From Pseudomonas hygromyciniae (GTDB lineage Bacteria > Pseudomonadota > Gammaproteobacteria > Pseudomonadales > Pseudomonadaceae): a stretch of 64,000 nucleotides of DNA. Location: assembly GCF_016925675.1 (NCBI RefSeq), contig NZ_CP070506.1, positions 3,098,501-3,162,500 of the forward strand, given 5' to 3'. The notes beneath the pieces are model-generated. The model was not told the DNA's origin. It did not search any database and saw only the letters and a program-made list of their open reading frames with translations. Below are positions 37,801 to 46,524 of this stretch, one piece after another (within the stretch, counting starts at the first letter, position 1; each line of letters starts with the position of its first letter). Both the position numbers and the translations under genes were made by a program.

Positions 37801-40000
37801 CGGCCTGACGCAAACCGTGGTGCGCCAGATGCTGACGCAATTGAATATCCAGAGCGACTATCGCGGGTACCTGAATCAAAAACTGTCCGCGGGCGCAGCC
37901 GGTGTCGCACAGCGCTTGCAGGATTTCAGCCAGCAGTTGCCCTGGCAACTGTTGCAACACGCCCATGCCCTCAAGTTGCAGGAGCGCCTGTCGGATGTGG
38001 GTTTCGAGCTGCTGCAACAGGCATTCGACATGCCCGACGCGGTGGCCCGTGCGCTGGTGCCAGGCACCACGGCCCAGGTCAGGCCACTGGAATTGCTCGC
38101 TACCGCCGGGGCTTCCCTGGCCCCGGCCCTGGGGCTGTACCTGATCAGCGCCGGGCGCGAGGGGCCGCAGGTGTTGTACGCGCCCTATCACCCAACCTTG
38201 AGCTTGCGCGAGTTCGAAAGCGAGGCGCAGTTCGTGCAAGCCCTGATCACTCCAGGCGCCCTGCAAGGCTGGGTGCTCAGGCGGCTGGCCGCGCCCCAGG
38301 ACGCCACCTATCGAAACCTATTGGCCAGTTCGCAAGGAACAACGTCGGAGATCACCCTGGGATTCAATCCGATCCGGGGCAACCTGCTGTGCCGCCTGTT
38401 CGACGATAACCGTCAGTTGCTCCTCAACCTGCTGGGCAGCCAATTGATCCGAGGGGCTGAGTCCGAGTGGCAAGCCGTCACTCAGGTGCTCAGTGGCTCT
38501 GTTGGCCGGGTGATGGGCCTGCTGCCCGGTAAACTGGCCCTGCCGTGGGCCATCTGGCAAAGCATTTCACTGTTCACCGAGTCCGCAGAGGCCTTGCAGG
38601 ACCATCACTGGGGCCTGGCCTTGCAGAAGTTCATCGATGGGCTGGCGCAAATGGCCGCGCTCGGCCAGGCCTTGCAGGACGCCAAAGCTTTGATCTTCGA
38701 CCCGGGGCAGCCCCCCCCTGTCGCGCCGACGCAGCCGTCGGCCAATTGGTCGACACTGGACCTCACCGCCCCGCAACGCACCCTACTTGCGCCCAGCGAA
38801 GTAAACGATGTGGCATTGAGCGATATGACGCTCAATACATTCAACGGGACTTATCAGCATAAAGGCGTGCCGTACGTTGCACTGGCGGGCAAGGTCTACC
38901 GGGTAGAGAGTCTCGGTACGTCCTGGCGGATCAAGACGGCCGCTAACCATGGCCCGTTTGTCTATCGCGACAGCGCGGGGCAATGGCTCCTCGACACCCG
39001 TCAAAAGATCGCGCGCTATGGCCAGGCCTTTGGCCGCCTGCAGGACCGGGCAGATGTCAGCGCCTCGGCGCGCACCAGCATGAACATCGAAGCGGTGGGA
39101 ATGAGCGCGATTCGCCAGCTGTATCCCGAGCGGGCGAGGATGATCGTGGAAGCCATCGACCTGGCAACGTTTTATGTGCAGAACTGCAAGCTCAACCTGG
39201 CGTTACTGGCGCCAGGCATTGCGCCGGTGACCCGCATACATCGCTTCGTCAACAGCTTCTTCGGGATCGATATCAACCCGGACCACGGGCCTCAAGAGAT
39301 TGCCCCGGCCCTGGTGCAAAAGCTGTATCGCGTCGTCGACCAGATTCTCGCCGGCCTGCTGGACCCCAGCCTGTATGCACACGATTCGAAACGGTTCGTG
39401 GTGGGTTCCCATCGAATCGACCCACAGAACAACTGGGGCTTCACCATCGACAAAGATCCGGACCGGCGGATCTTTTTGACTGAGCACTTTTTTGCCCCGC
39501 CCTTCAGCGACTACGACAATCGCCTGACCGACTACTTCGACCGGGAGGCCCATGCGCGGGCCACGCTGTTGATTCACGAGTTGAGCCATCTGGTGGCCAC
39601 GACGGCCGATGCAGCGTACCTGGACTCGGTGATGCCGTTTTCCGATCTGATCGAGACACTGACCCAGGCCGGGCGAGAGTTGGCCGCTTACCAGAAAAAT
39701 CGGCAAACCACGGGGTATTCGCGCAGGACGCCCGTCAGCCAATTGTTCAAGTACGTGGACGTCGCGGGCAACGTCTGGAGAGACTTCGGCTCGACACCTG
39801 AAACCGAATACATCAGGGACCAGATCCTGCGCACCACCGGCGGCGTAGACCTGAGTAACGCCAGAGGCATATTCATGACCGATCTAAACAAACGAGTCGA
39901 CACTATCCTGGATAATGCCGACTCGGTGGCGTTCCTGATTACCAACCTGGGACGCCAGTTGGACCCGACGCCTTCCACTCGAAAGGCGTCGGTGGGCTGA
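34895..40000 (+). CDS. Large toxin-like protein (dermonecrotic-toxin/DUF6543 type) with C-terminal HExxH metalloprotease-like domain
   Basis: A 1701-residue protein without a signal peptide. Residues up to about 1260 resemble the giant Pseudomonas proteins carrying dermonecrotic-toxin (DUF6543) domains; telling segments are VLYAPYHPTLSLREFESEAQF with WVLRRLAAP following. Hydrophobic stretches near 1060-1090 and 1200-1230 could insert into membranes. A YRVESLGTSWRIK / GPFVYRDSAGQW module follows at about 1330. The last 250 residues hold LLIHELSHLVATTADAAYLDS, with zinc ligands His1561 and His1565, catalytic Glu1562 and a possible third ligand in AAYLDS, and NADSVAFLI from Asn1674. This is the layout of aspzincin (M35-like) endopeptidases. 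Export route and target are unknown. It stands alone, with its own upstream region. Confidence 0.85.
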   Translation: MDDQPLPYFFPEALRVIKRLNERERQRGITEKDREFLRNLFFVDADARKAQTPPMIAERLLINLPGHEPVELAGAFMMSSEDSYTPVFFYGPQTGLEKFSDAGQLLDTLEKRLLDDAQRGELLHFLALDDRIDLDFNPGASLSRQLITGNVFDEQQACIERGQNRNVQTLLNELSKLPLVATLLDQLLASTLRKPFPSVDQRKTHVFFYARVSSSTDQEKWVNALLLRDALLLFHRQQAWPVGLRRVYTNPEILSPSGTNPQAHDLSRWDDGIQQASDQLRLYLNNSLLTYWNTDVYAGWSRREYFAQAMSDKSRVDLLLKRQQEIFTPEQWQQLNALYQPVEREHGPLTEKVRLWEHTSYYVELASTLVVTHPDAYLYTQSRGWQVLKDEHDLQATLKAMAVAQGHEDDFFGFLSLEERARFVGFENPQFSSVPFTGPVFSTLLETVIGKQQQNLEYCLDLYRRNQGTVNAYAMLDYGLDIRAMLDHRLRALDAKGRWSTHPCAPSVPAEKARLTHRRLHSVSHALDTLIAQVPSLERVISEQLHATFPASEVAALNPQDLFINRYAGNADAQEWRTPQSSQSLLVHCVARLLNQAQAIPDTAQYGVYGPRTRGQATKRPELDIVRLNRMVTQWLAGLSLQPVAQIPRAGLEALIPKLAHSMSVGILEEARLRGLDKTLDERDIQILQTMLDPDNTVRGQDPVLKGFTPQAFTVSVLPTGQTSLLRLTHCFVLTERGGLDHYHSGHALLWTPAAGVEAFASISDLREVLAQRLRSPTQRLGLMENLSALQYIPHRRYELGPLQLMTKPALQQCQQSWIEHYLAQRQHTLTLKAQASSLTQALGQLRSEVPANNLQRAMDIARLAELRHSLHNRLGAAPPREQRRQAEILEQYRIHTLHGRDYLYELDSLRQHVENRLNDMLVDYSTYATGVEIVPRLALAGRRQSLLDFAMGPTSAQAAEFEVVSLAAGLTQTVVRQMLTQLNIQSDYRGYLNQKLSAGAAGVAQRLQDFSQQLPWQLLQHAHALKLQERLSDVGFELLQQAFDMPDAVARALVPGTTAQVRPLELLATAGASLAPALGLYLISAGREGPQVLYAPYHPTLSLREFESEAQFVQALITPGALQGWVLRRLAAPQDATYRNLLASSQGTTSEITLGFNPIRGNLLCRLFDDNRQLLLNLLGSQLIRGAESEWQAVTQVLSGSVGRVMGLLPGKLALPWAIWQSISLFTESAEALQDHHWGLALQKFIDGLAQMAALGQALQDAKALIFDPGQPPPVAPTQPSANWSTLDLTAPQRTLLAPSEVNDVALSDMTLNTFNGTYQHKGVPYVALAGKVYRVESLGTSWRIKTAANHGPFVYRDSAGQWLLDTRQKIARYGQAFGRLQDRADVSASARTSMNIEAVGMSAIRQLYPERARMIVEAIDLATFYVQNCKLNLALLAPGIAPVTRIHRFVNSFFGIDINPDHGPQEIAPALVQKLYRVVDQILAGLLDPSLYAHDSKRFVVGSHRIDPQNNWGFTIDKDPDRRIFLTEHFFAPPFSDYDNRLTDYFDREAHARATLLIHELSHLVATTADAAYLDSVMPFSDLIETLTQAGRELAAYQKNRQTTGYSRRTPVSQLFKYVDVAGNVWRDFGSTPETEYIRDQILRTTGGVDLSNARGIFMTDLNKRVDTILDNADSVAFLITNLGRQLDPTPSTRKASVG

Positions 40001-40011
40001 CCGGCTTGGGA

Positions 40012-40281
40012 TCAGTCTTTCTGGTCACGCAGAACGTTGCCAGAGGCGCCATCGATACGGAACTCGTAGACGCTGCCATCAGACTTGCGGCCCTTGCCTT
40101 CCCAGTAGCCGTCGTTATCGGCTTCGATACCGTAGAGCTCGATGTAGCCGGCCTTGGTCTTGGCGGTCTCAATGGCCTTCTCGATGGGGATCCAGCCCGC
40201 TCCTGGCTTATCGGCCAAGGCGGCGCCGGCGCCGAGCAAGGTGGCAGTGGCAAGCATGGCAGTGAGGGTTTTCTTCAGCAT
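40012..40281 (-). CDS. Periplasmic PepSY-domain protein
   Basis: An 89-residue exported protein: a signal peptide of about 23 residues (MLKKTLTAMLATATLLGAGA, cut after ALA) followed by one PepSY domain with PIEKAIETAKTKAGYIELYGIEAD and EFRIDGASGNVLRDQ. PepSY proteins inhibit proteases or act as sensor accessories. It is convergent with the large toxin-like gene that carries a metalloprotease domain, but the functional link is only a thought. A GGAGTAAGAAA site precedes the ATG. Confidence 0.88.
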   Translation of the reverse strand: MLKKTLTAMLATATLLGAGAALADKPGAGWIPIEKAIETAKTKAGYIELYGIEADNDGYWEGKGRKSDGSVYEFRIDGASGNVLRDQKD

Positions 40282-40432
40282 TTTCTTACTCCGTTATAGA
40301 GAATGACTTACAGATCCAGATTTTTAGGGTGTTTGCCGGCCGAATTAGTTCCACATTGATGCTCATTCGCCATGATGGCTGTTCTCGGCACCCTGCCGGG
40401 AAGGTTAGAATGTAGGAAATCAGGAAGCACCA

Positions 40433-41431
40433 ATGACCCAACAGCCCCTTTCAGAAGCCGAATATGATGCAGTCACCGATGCCGCCGCGCATTGGTGCAT
40501 GCGCCTGCACGCTTTTGATTGCACAGAGGCCGAGCGGCAGGCTTTCGAACAGTGGCACGATGCACACCCCCTGCATGCCTTCGAATATGCCGCCATGCTG
40601 GAAATCTGGGATGTGGCCGACCATCTGCCACGCACTGGCCAACCGTCCCCGCCGGTTGCGTTGGCCCCGCCGCCCAGTCGCTGGCGCAACTATGCCGTGG
40701 CGGCGGCCATCTCGTTAGTGGCCCTGCCCCTCGCCGCCTTCGCTGGCTGGGAGGCCGGTTGGCTGCCCAGCTCCTATGAGCATTACGATGCCGAAAACGG
40801 CCTGCGCCAGGTGACGCTGGACGATGGCAGCGTCGTGGAGCTGAACCTGGGCACCGAGTTGGTCTACAGCAACTATAAAGACGAACGTCGGGCCACCCTG
40901 AAAAAGGGCGAAGCATTCTTCAAGATCAGCCATGACCGCGAACACCCCTTTGTGGTGCGCGCCGGCGCCGGGCAGATCCGTGTGACAGGCACCCAGTTCA
41001 ACGTCTGGAAGTATGACGATCGGGTGCGGGTCATGCTGCTGGAAGGCTCGGTGAAGATCTCCAGCGATGCCAGCCACAGCGGGTTGAATCTCACGCCCGG
41101 GATGCAGGCCAGTTACAACCGCGGTGACGCGCAGCCGCAGGTCCAGGCGTTCTCTGCCCAGGATCCGGCACTGGCCTGGCGCACGGGCAAGTTGATCCTC
41201 GATAACCTGGCGCTGGTGGATGCCTTGCCCCTGATCAACCGCTACCTGAGCAAACCGGTGATGTTGGCCGATACCGGGACCGGCAATATCCGTATTGGCG
41301 GGATCTACGACATCCATGAAGTCAGCCATCTGGTGGCCTCACTGCCCAAGGTACTGCCGGTCTATCTGACCCAGAACCAGGATGGCAACACCGTGCTCAA
41401 CTCCATACCGCGCAAAGCGCCCAAGATCTGA
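40433..41431 (+). CDS. FecR-family anti-sigma factor/signal relay, orphan
   Basis: A 332-residue FecR-type protein. Residues 1-55 form the cytosolic DUF4880 region (AAHWCMRLHAFDCTEAERQAF). One transmembrane helix lies at about 84-105. The periplasmic FecR domain has LDDGSVVELNLGTELVYSNY, RRATLKKGEAFFKISHD, HPFVVRAGAGQIRVTGTQFNVW and VMLLEGSVKIS. The C-terminal part resembles an STN-like fold. FecR proteins relay a TonB-receptor signal to an ECF sigma factor. Neither a sigma factor nor a receptor gene is adjacent, so its partners are elsewhere or lost. It lies 318 bp before fapA on the same strand. Confidence 0.9.
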   Translation: MTQQPLSEAEYDAVTDAAAHWCMRLHAFDCTEAERQAFEQWHDAHPLHAFEYAAMLEIWDVADHLPRTGQPSPPVALAPPPSRWRNYAVAAAISLVALPLAAFAGWEAGWLPSSYEHYDAENGLRQVTLDDGSVVELNLGTELVYSNYKDERRATLKKGEAFFKISHDREHPFVVRAGAGQIRVTGTQFNVWKYDDRVRVMLLEGSVKISSDASHSGLNLTPGMQASYNRGDAQPQVQAFSAQDPALAWRTGKLILDNLALVDALPLINRYLSKPVMLADTGTGNIRIGGIYDIHEVSHLVASLPKVLPVYLTQNQDGNTVLNSIPRKAPKI

Positions 41432-41680
41432 GCAGCACGCTCTGCCCGGGGTGTTGCTCGCGCCGCTGTGTCCACTTTTGAAACACTCAACGCCGCGCAA
41501 CCGCCCTGTGGCTGCGGATTCATCGATTCGTCATCAATAGTGTTGCTTTGCTGAAACACCCCCTTCCCCCTGCAAGGCGCTGGTCATCCGCCGGCATCCT
41601 GTTTCATGCCTGATACACCCCACGCCACCTCCACCCCGCCATAAATCCCAAGCCATTGAAAAGCTGGAACATATAAAAAG

Positions 41681-41696
41681 CGGCACAGCTTCTGCT
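41681..41696 (+). promoter_or_regulatory. Candidate sigma-54 promoter of the fap operon
   Basis: The sequence CGGCACAGCTTCTGCT keeps GGCAC and TGC with the GG and GC exactly 12 bp apart, differing from TGGCACG-N4-TTGCW at few fixed positions. It sits about 54 bp before the fapA start. The remainder of the 318 bp region 41432-41749 shows no other feature I can name. A sigma-54 activator gene lies at the other end of the operon. Confidence 0.68.
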
Positions 41697-41749
41697 CTAT
41701 TCCTTACAGCGCTGTTTAGGGTCAGCGTCACAAAACAAGGAATGATGCC

Positions 41750-42208
41750 GTGGCAACTCTCAATCAAGGCTTCATAGGCCTGCTGCTGATTAGCTGTGTA
41801 CTCAGTGCCAGCGTGAGCCTGCCCGCCTCTGCCGAGGACGGCATCATCGTGACGGGCCGTAATGTGCAGGGGTTTATGGTCGGTCGGCCCTCCTTTGGCA
41901 AAGACCCGTACCCATCCACCGCCAACGCCAACCCCAGCCAACAGATCCTGCGCGCTACCGGCGGCGAACTCAGCGACAACGATTTTGCGGGGGTCAGCAG
42001 CGGCTCGACCATCACCCGCGCCATCCTGCCTAACGGCGACCTTCCCGGCTTGAGCAATATCCTGGGCAGCAACTCCGCTGGCCTGGGCGCCGGTGCGGCG
42101 GCCGGACATGCCAGCGGCAACACCCTGGGCGGGCAGATCAGCGGCTCGATCGAGCGCGGCCTGGCGCCGTTGAACAACATCGGCGCGATGATGGGGGTCC
42201 AGCAATGA
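41750..42208 (+). CDS. fapA: Functional amyloid operon protein FapA
   Basis: A 152-residue exported protein, first gene of fapABCDEF. A signal peptide (about residues 1-28, ending SLPASA) is followed by a low-complexity Gly/Ala/Asn/Ser-rich domain: [23 protein letters not shown]. FapA is thought to be a periplasmic chaperone-like factor that influences the FapB/FapC balance. The start is GTG at 41750, eight bases after AAGGA; the nearby ATGs at 41742 and 41745 are out of frame. The stop overlaps the fapB ATG as ATGA. Confidence 0.9.
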   Translation: MATLNQGFIGLLLISCVLSASVSLPASAEDGIIVTGRNVQGFMVGRPSFGKDPYPSTANANPSQQILRATGGELSDNDFAGVSSGSTITRAILPNGDLPGLSNILGSNSAGLGAGAAAGHASGNTLGGQISGSIERGLAPLNNIGAMMGVQQ

Positions 42209-42753
42209 ACCGTTCGTGGCTGTTCCTCACCGTAATCGGTTGTTCGGCGGCCATGGCCGATAGCAGCAACCAGGCGCTGATCGACAACGCCGGCAAGCAA
42301 TACACCGGTGTGCTGTCAGTCAACCAAGCCGCCGGCAATCAACAACAGCAGATCAACAGCCGCGCGGTCAGCCTCGGTGGCCAGGCCAGCGACGCGCTTA
42401 TCCAGAAACTCGACGGCAAGGTTGATCCCGCCCTTAACGCCAGCGCGGCGATTCAGGGCAGCTCATTTAGCAACGGCAACGGCATCCTGGGCGTCAACCA
42501 GTCGGCCGGGGCCAACAATCAGATGATCAATGCGGTGCGGATCAGCACAGGTCCGCAAAGCATCGATGACAGCGTCCTGTCGCAACAGAACATGACGCTG
42601 TTACCAGACTCACGATCCCCCTCTACCACTGGCAGCCGCCAGGTCGTTACCAGCGACCAGGCCTTCACCGGCAGCCGTGGAGTGGTACAGGTGAATCAGA
42701 GTGCAGGGGTGGGGAACCGAATGGCTAACACCCTCGGTGTCACTATCAAGTAA
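42205..42753 (+). CDS. fapB: Minor amyloid subunit / nucleator FapB
   Basis: A 182-residue secreted amyloid protein with a signal peptide of about 18 residues (ending AAMA). It contains three imperfect repeats, each with the amyloid core pattern: [36 protein letters not shown] and [18 protein letters not shown]. FapB is considered the nucleator for FapC fibrils. It is translationally coupled to fapA. A hairpin with a T-run overlaps its 3' end before fapC. Confidence 0.92.
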   Translation: MNRSWLFLTVIGCSAAMADSSNQALIDNAGKQYTGVLSVNQAAGNQQQQINSRAVSLGGQASDALIQKLDGKVDPALNASAAIQGSSFSNGNGILGVNQSAGANNQMINAVRISTGPQSIDDSVLSQQNMTLLPDSRSPSTTGSRQVVTSDQAFTGSRGVVQVNQSAGVGNRMANTLGVTIK

Positions 42754-42773
42754 TCCCTTGATAGGTGTTTTTT
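42743..42773 (+). terminator. Attenuator-like hairpin between fapB and fapC
   Basis: CTATCAAG pairs with CTTGATAG across a six-base loop and is followed by GTGTTTTTT. The left arm covers the last codons of fapB. The form is that of an intrinsic terminator inside the operon, so it probably causes partial termination or protects an mRNA end. Confidence 0.6.
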
Positions 42774-42817
42774 AGACCGTACCAACACTTAACCAACTAG
42801 AAGCAAGGAGATACACC

Positions 42818-43570
42818 ATGAAACCTACAATGGCTCTCAAACCACTGGTTTTCGCTCTGGCTGCGCTCATGGCTGTTGCTGCACAGGCAGGTCCTGCCGA
42901 AAAATGGACAACACCCTCTGTGCCCACCGGCACTGTGGCTGCGGTTGTGACTGATACTCAAGTGAGCAAGGACAACAAGTTCGAAGACACCAAGACCCTC
43001 AACAATGCAGGGGCCAACGGCTCGCTGAGCAACAGCAAAGGCAACCTGGGCGCTAACATCGCAGCCGGTTCCGGCAACCAGCAAGACAACGCTGCTGCCA
43101 TCACCAGTAGCGCTGATGATGCGGCCAGCGTCTTTGCCGTAGCTGATATCTATCAAGAAAGCAAAGACAACAAGTTCATTAACAAAGGCACGCAAAACAA
43201 CGCTTCACTGGTTAACTCGGCCAACAACAGCTCCGGCAACGTGGGCGTGAACGTGGCGGCCGGTCAAGGCAACCAGCAGAAAAACAACCTGGCGATCGTG
43301 ACAGCTGACGGCAAAAACGTCGCGGCTGCCTCGAACACCGAGCAAGTGTCCCTGGATAACCACTTCCTCAACGAAGCGTCCTCCAAATACAGCTACAACC
43401 CTCAGTATGTGGTCAACAACGCAGGCCTGCTCAACTCCGCCAACAACGCGTCCGGCAACATCGGCGTGAACGTGGCGGCGGGTTCAGGCAACCAACAAAG
43501 CAACACCCTCACCCTGGGCAGCGGCTGCACCCAATGCGCAGCGGGTGGCGGCAGCAAACTGGCGTTCTGA
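42818..43570 (+). CDS. fapC: Major functional amyloid subunit FapC
   Basis: A 250-residue secreted protein, the main fibril component of Pseudomonas functional amyloid in biofilm matrix. The signal peptide ends near residue 24 (AAQA). Three repeats at about 62-95, 127-160 and 200-233 share the pattern NNA...SAN..SGN(I/V)GVNVAAG.GNQQ.N. The linkers between them are short (about 31 and 39 residues), so this is a compact FapC. A CxxC pair, CTQC at 237-240, lies near the C terminus as in other FapC proteins. A strong AAGGAG site precedes the ATG. Hairpins flank the gene on both sides. Confidence 0.95.
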   Translation: MKPTMALKPLVFALAALMAVAAQAGPAEKWTTPSVPTGTVAAVVTDTQVSKDNKFEDTKTLNNAGANGSLSNSKGNLGANIAAGSGNQQDNAAAITSSADDAASVFAVADIYQESKDNKFINKGTQNNASLVNSANNSSGNVGVNVAAGQGNQQKNNLAIVTADGKNVAAASNTEQVSLDNHFLNEASSKYSYNPQYVVNNAGLLNSANNASGNIGVNVAAGSGNQQSNTLTLGSGCTQCAAGGGSKLAF

Positions 43571-43575
43571 TACAA

Positions 43576-43607
43576 AAGGGCCTTGGCAACAAGGCCCTTC
43601 TTTATTT
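43576..43607 (+). terminator. Hairpin terminator directly after fapC
   Basis: AAGGGCCTTG-gcaa-CAAGGCCCTT is a 10 bp perfect stem with a tetraloop, followed by CTTTATTT. It is a good partial terminator inside the operon and could raise fapC message relative to fapDEF. Confidence 0.75.
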
Positions 43608-43631
43608 CCAGTGTCCAACAGGTCATAGATC

Positions 43632-44312
43632 ATGCGCCTCGCGACCCTTTGCCTCCTGTTATTGCTCACCGGCCCGTCCTGGGCAGGGCAAATGGCGATT
43701 TCCGCCATGCCCGGCGGTGCAGTGATCTTCAAGAAGGTCGAGAGCATCCGCGAGCGCCGGTTCGCCAACCTGGTGGAACAGAAAACCGATTTCAGCTGCG
43801 GTGCCGCGGCACTCGCCACCATCCTGCGCCAGGCCTATTGGCTGGACGTCGATGAAGCACATGTCATCAAGGGCATGCTGATCAACGCTGACCAGGATCT
43901 GGTGCGCACCCAGGGCTTTTCCATGCTGGACATGAAGCGCTACCTGGAAAGCATCGGCATGCGCGCCAGGGGCTACAAGATCGGCCCCGACACCTTGCTG
44001 ACCGTGAAGATCCCTGTGGTGGTGCTGCTGGAGATCCGTGGCTACAAGCACTTCGTGGTGATGCAGCGCGCCGAAAAAGGCTGGGTCTATATCGGCGATC
44101 CGGTCCTGGGCAACAAACGCCTTTCGCGGGATGACTTCGTCGCAGGCTGGAATGGCATCGTGTTCGCCGTACTCGGTGAAGGCTATGACAAGACCAACGC
44201 CCTGCTTGATCCCCCTACGCCGTTGACCGCCAAGACCAAAATGAACGAGTTCCGGCCCGTGGGCGACGCCGAGCTGATGGACTTCGGTTTCATCCAGAGC
44301 GACTTCTTCTAG
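43632..44312 (+). CDS. fapD: C39-like cysteine protease FapD
   Basis: A 226-residue exported C39-family peptidase of the fap system, thought to act in the periplasm on Fap subunits during secretion. The signal peptide ends at about residue 18 (GPSWA). The catalytic residues are Cys56 in TDFSCGAAALATIL, His140 in GYKHFVVMQ and Asp156 in IGDPVLG. The length is typical. It follows fapC after a terminator-like hairpin and precedes fapE by 34 bp. Confidence 0.93.
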   Translation: MRLATLCLLLLLTGPSWAGQMAISAMPGGAVIFKKVESIRERRFANLVEQKTDFSCGAAALATILRQAYWLDVDEAHVIKGMLINADQDLVRTQGFSMLDMKRYLESIGMRARGYKIGPDTLLTVKIPVVVLLEIRGYKHFVVMQRAEKGWVYIGDPVLGNKRLSRDDFVAGWNGIVFAVLGEGYDKTNALLDPPTPLTAKTKMNEFRPVGDAELMDFGFIQSDFF

Positions 44313-44346
44313 AAGCGCCATAAGGGGCAGGACGCCCTAGGAGCAG

Positions 44347-45096
44347 ATGATGAACACTTCCCGTTGGCTCACGGCCCTGTGCCTGGCAGCCTCGATGCCG
44401 GCTTATGCCGCCTCGGCGTTCAAGCCCATTGAAATGAACGACGCGGAACTGGCTGAACTGCGCGGCCGCTTCGTGATGCCGGGGCGCATTGTCAGTTTCG
44501 GCATTGTCATGAGCACCACCTGGACCAATGCGGCGGGCGACACGAGTACGGTGAGCGCCAACATGCACATCGACTCATCGACGATCACTCCGCAATTCTA
44601 TGTGCAGTCCACCGGATCGGTGGGTAACGGCACTAACCGTGACCCGGGCACCGGCAGCGTGATCGGTGGCGCCGGGCTGGGCAGCGGCCAGGGTGTGACC
44701 CAGACCGTACGTGCCGCCGGCGATGGCAACACGGCGTATAACAACGTTGGGATCAATGTCAGTGAAAACGGCCTGTCACCGGCCAACGTCTCGCAATCAG
44801 GGCATGCGTTGATGGCGGGTGGCTCCTTTACAACAGACAGTGCAGCCGGGCGGGTCAGTGTGTCCGCCAACAATGGCGGCGTGCAAATGGCCATCGCGGC
44901 CCACAACAATCAGGGCAATGCGCTGCAGCAGATCGGCGGCGGCAACGTGCTGCAAGGCACGGTTTTGCAAGGCAACAGCAACTTCGTCAACAACATGACC
45001 CAGCTCAATGTCGCGCTTGGCAGCAATGGCCTGAGCGCCGGGGCACTGAACTGCAATCTGGATCAACTCAAGGGCCTACGCACACTCGGTTATTGA
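44347..45096 (+). CDS. fapE: Fap amyloid accessory subunit FapE
   Basis: A 249-residue exported protein found with FapB and FapC in purified fibrils in other strains. The signal peptide ends near residue 21 (PAYA). The body is rich in Asn, Gly and Gln, with repeated strand-forming segments such as AYNNVGINVSENGLSPANVSQ and GNVLQGTVLQGNSNFVNNMTQLNV. The function is less clear than for FapB/C; it may cap fibrils or serve as the exported adaptor. It starts at the ATG at 44347. Confidence 0.9.
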   Translation: MMNTSRWLTALCLAASMPAYAASAFKPIEMNDAELAELRGRFVMPGRIVSFGIVMSTTWTNAAGDTSTVSANMHIDSSTITPQFYVQSTGSVGNGTNRDPGTGSVIGGAGLGSGQGVTQTVRAAGDGNTAYNNVGINVSENGLSPANVSQSGHALMAGGSFTTDSAAGRVSVSANNGGVQMAIAAHNNQGNALQQIGGGNVLQGTVLQGNSNFVNNMTQLNVALGSNGLSAGALNCNLDQLKGLRTLGY

Positions 45097-45127
45097 ACTA
45101 CGCTGACCCTCGACACTTACGCATTAG

Positions 45128-46447
<1,320 letters not shown>

Positions 46448-46477
46448 AACCGCTGCGCTCCCCTGCAGTAGAAAAGG

Positions 46478-46517
46478 AAAAGCCCCGCCGCGATAAGGGT
46501 CGCGGCGGGGCTTTTTT
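46478..46517. terminator. Bidirectional terminator between fapF and the sigma-54 activator gene
   Basis: AAAAGCCCCGCCGCGA pairs with TCGCGGCGGGGCTTTT across a six-base loop (TAAGGG). A and T runs flank it, so it serves both convergent genes. Confidence 0.93.
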
Positions 46518-46524
46518 ACCCGCC

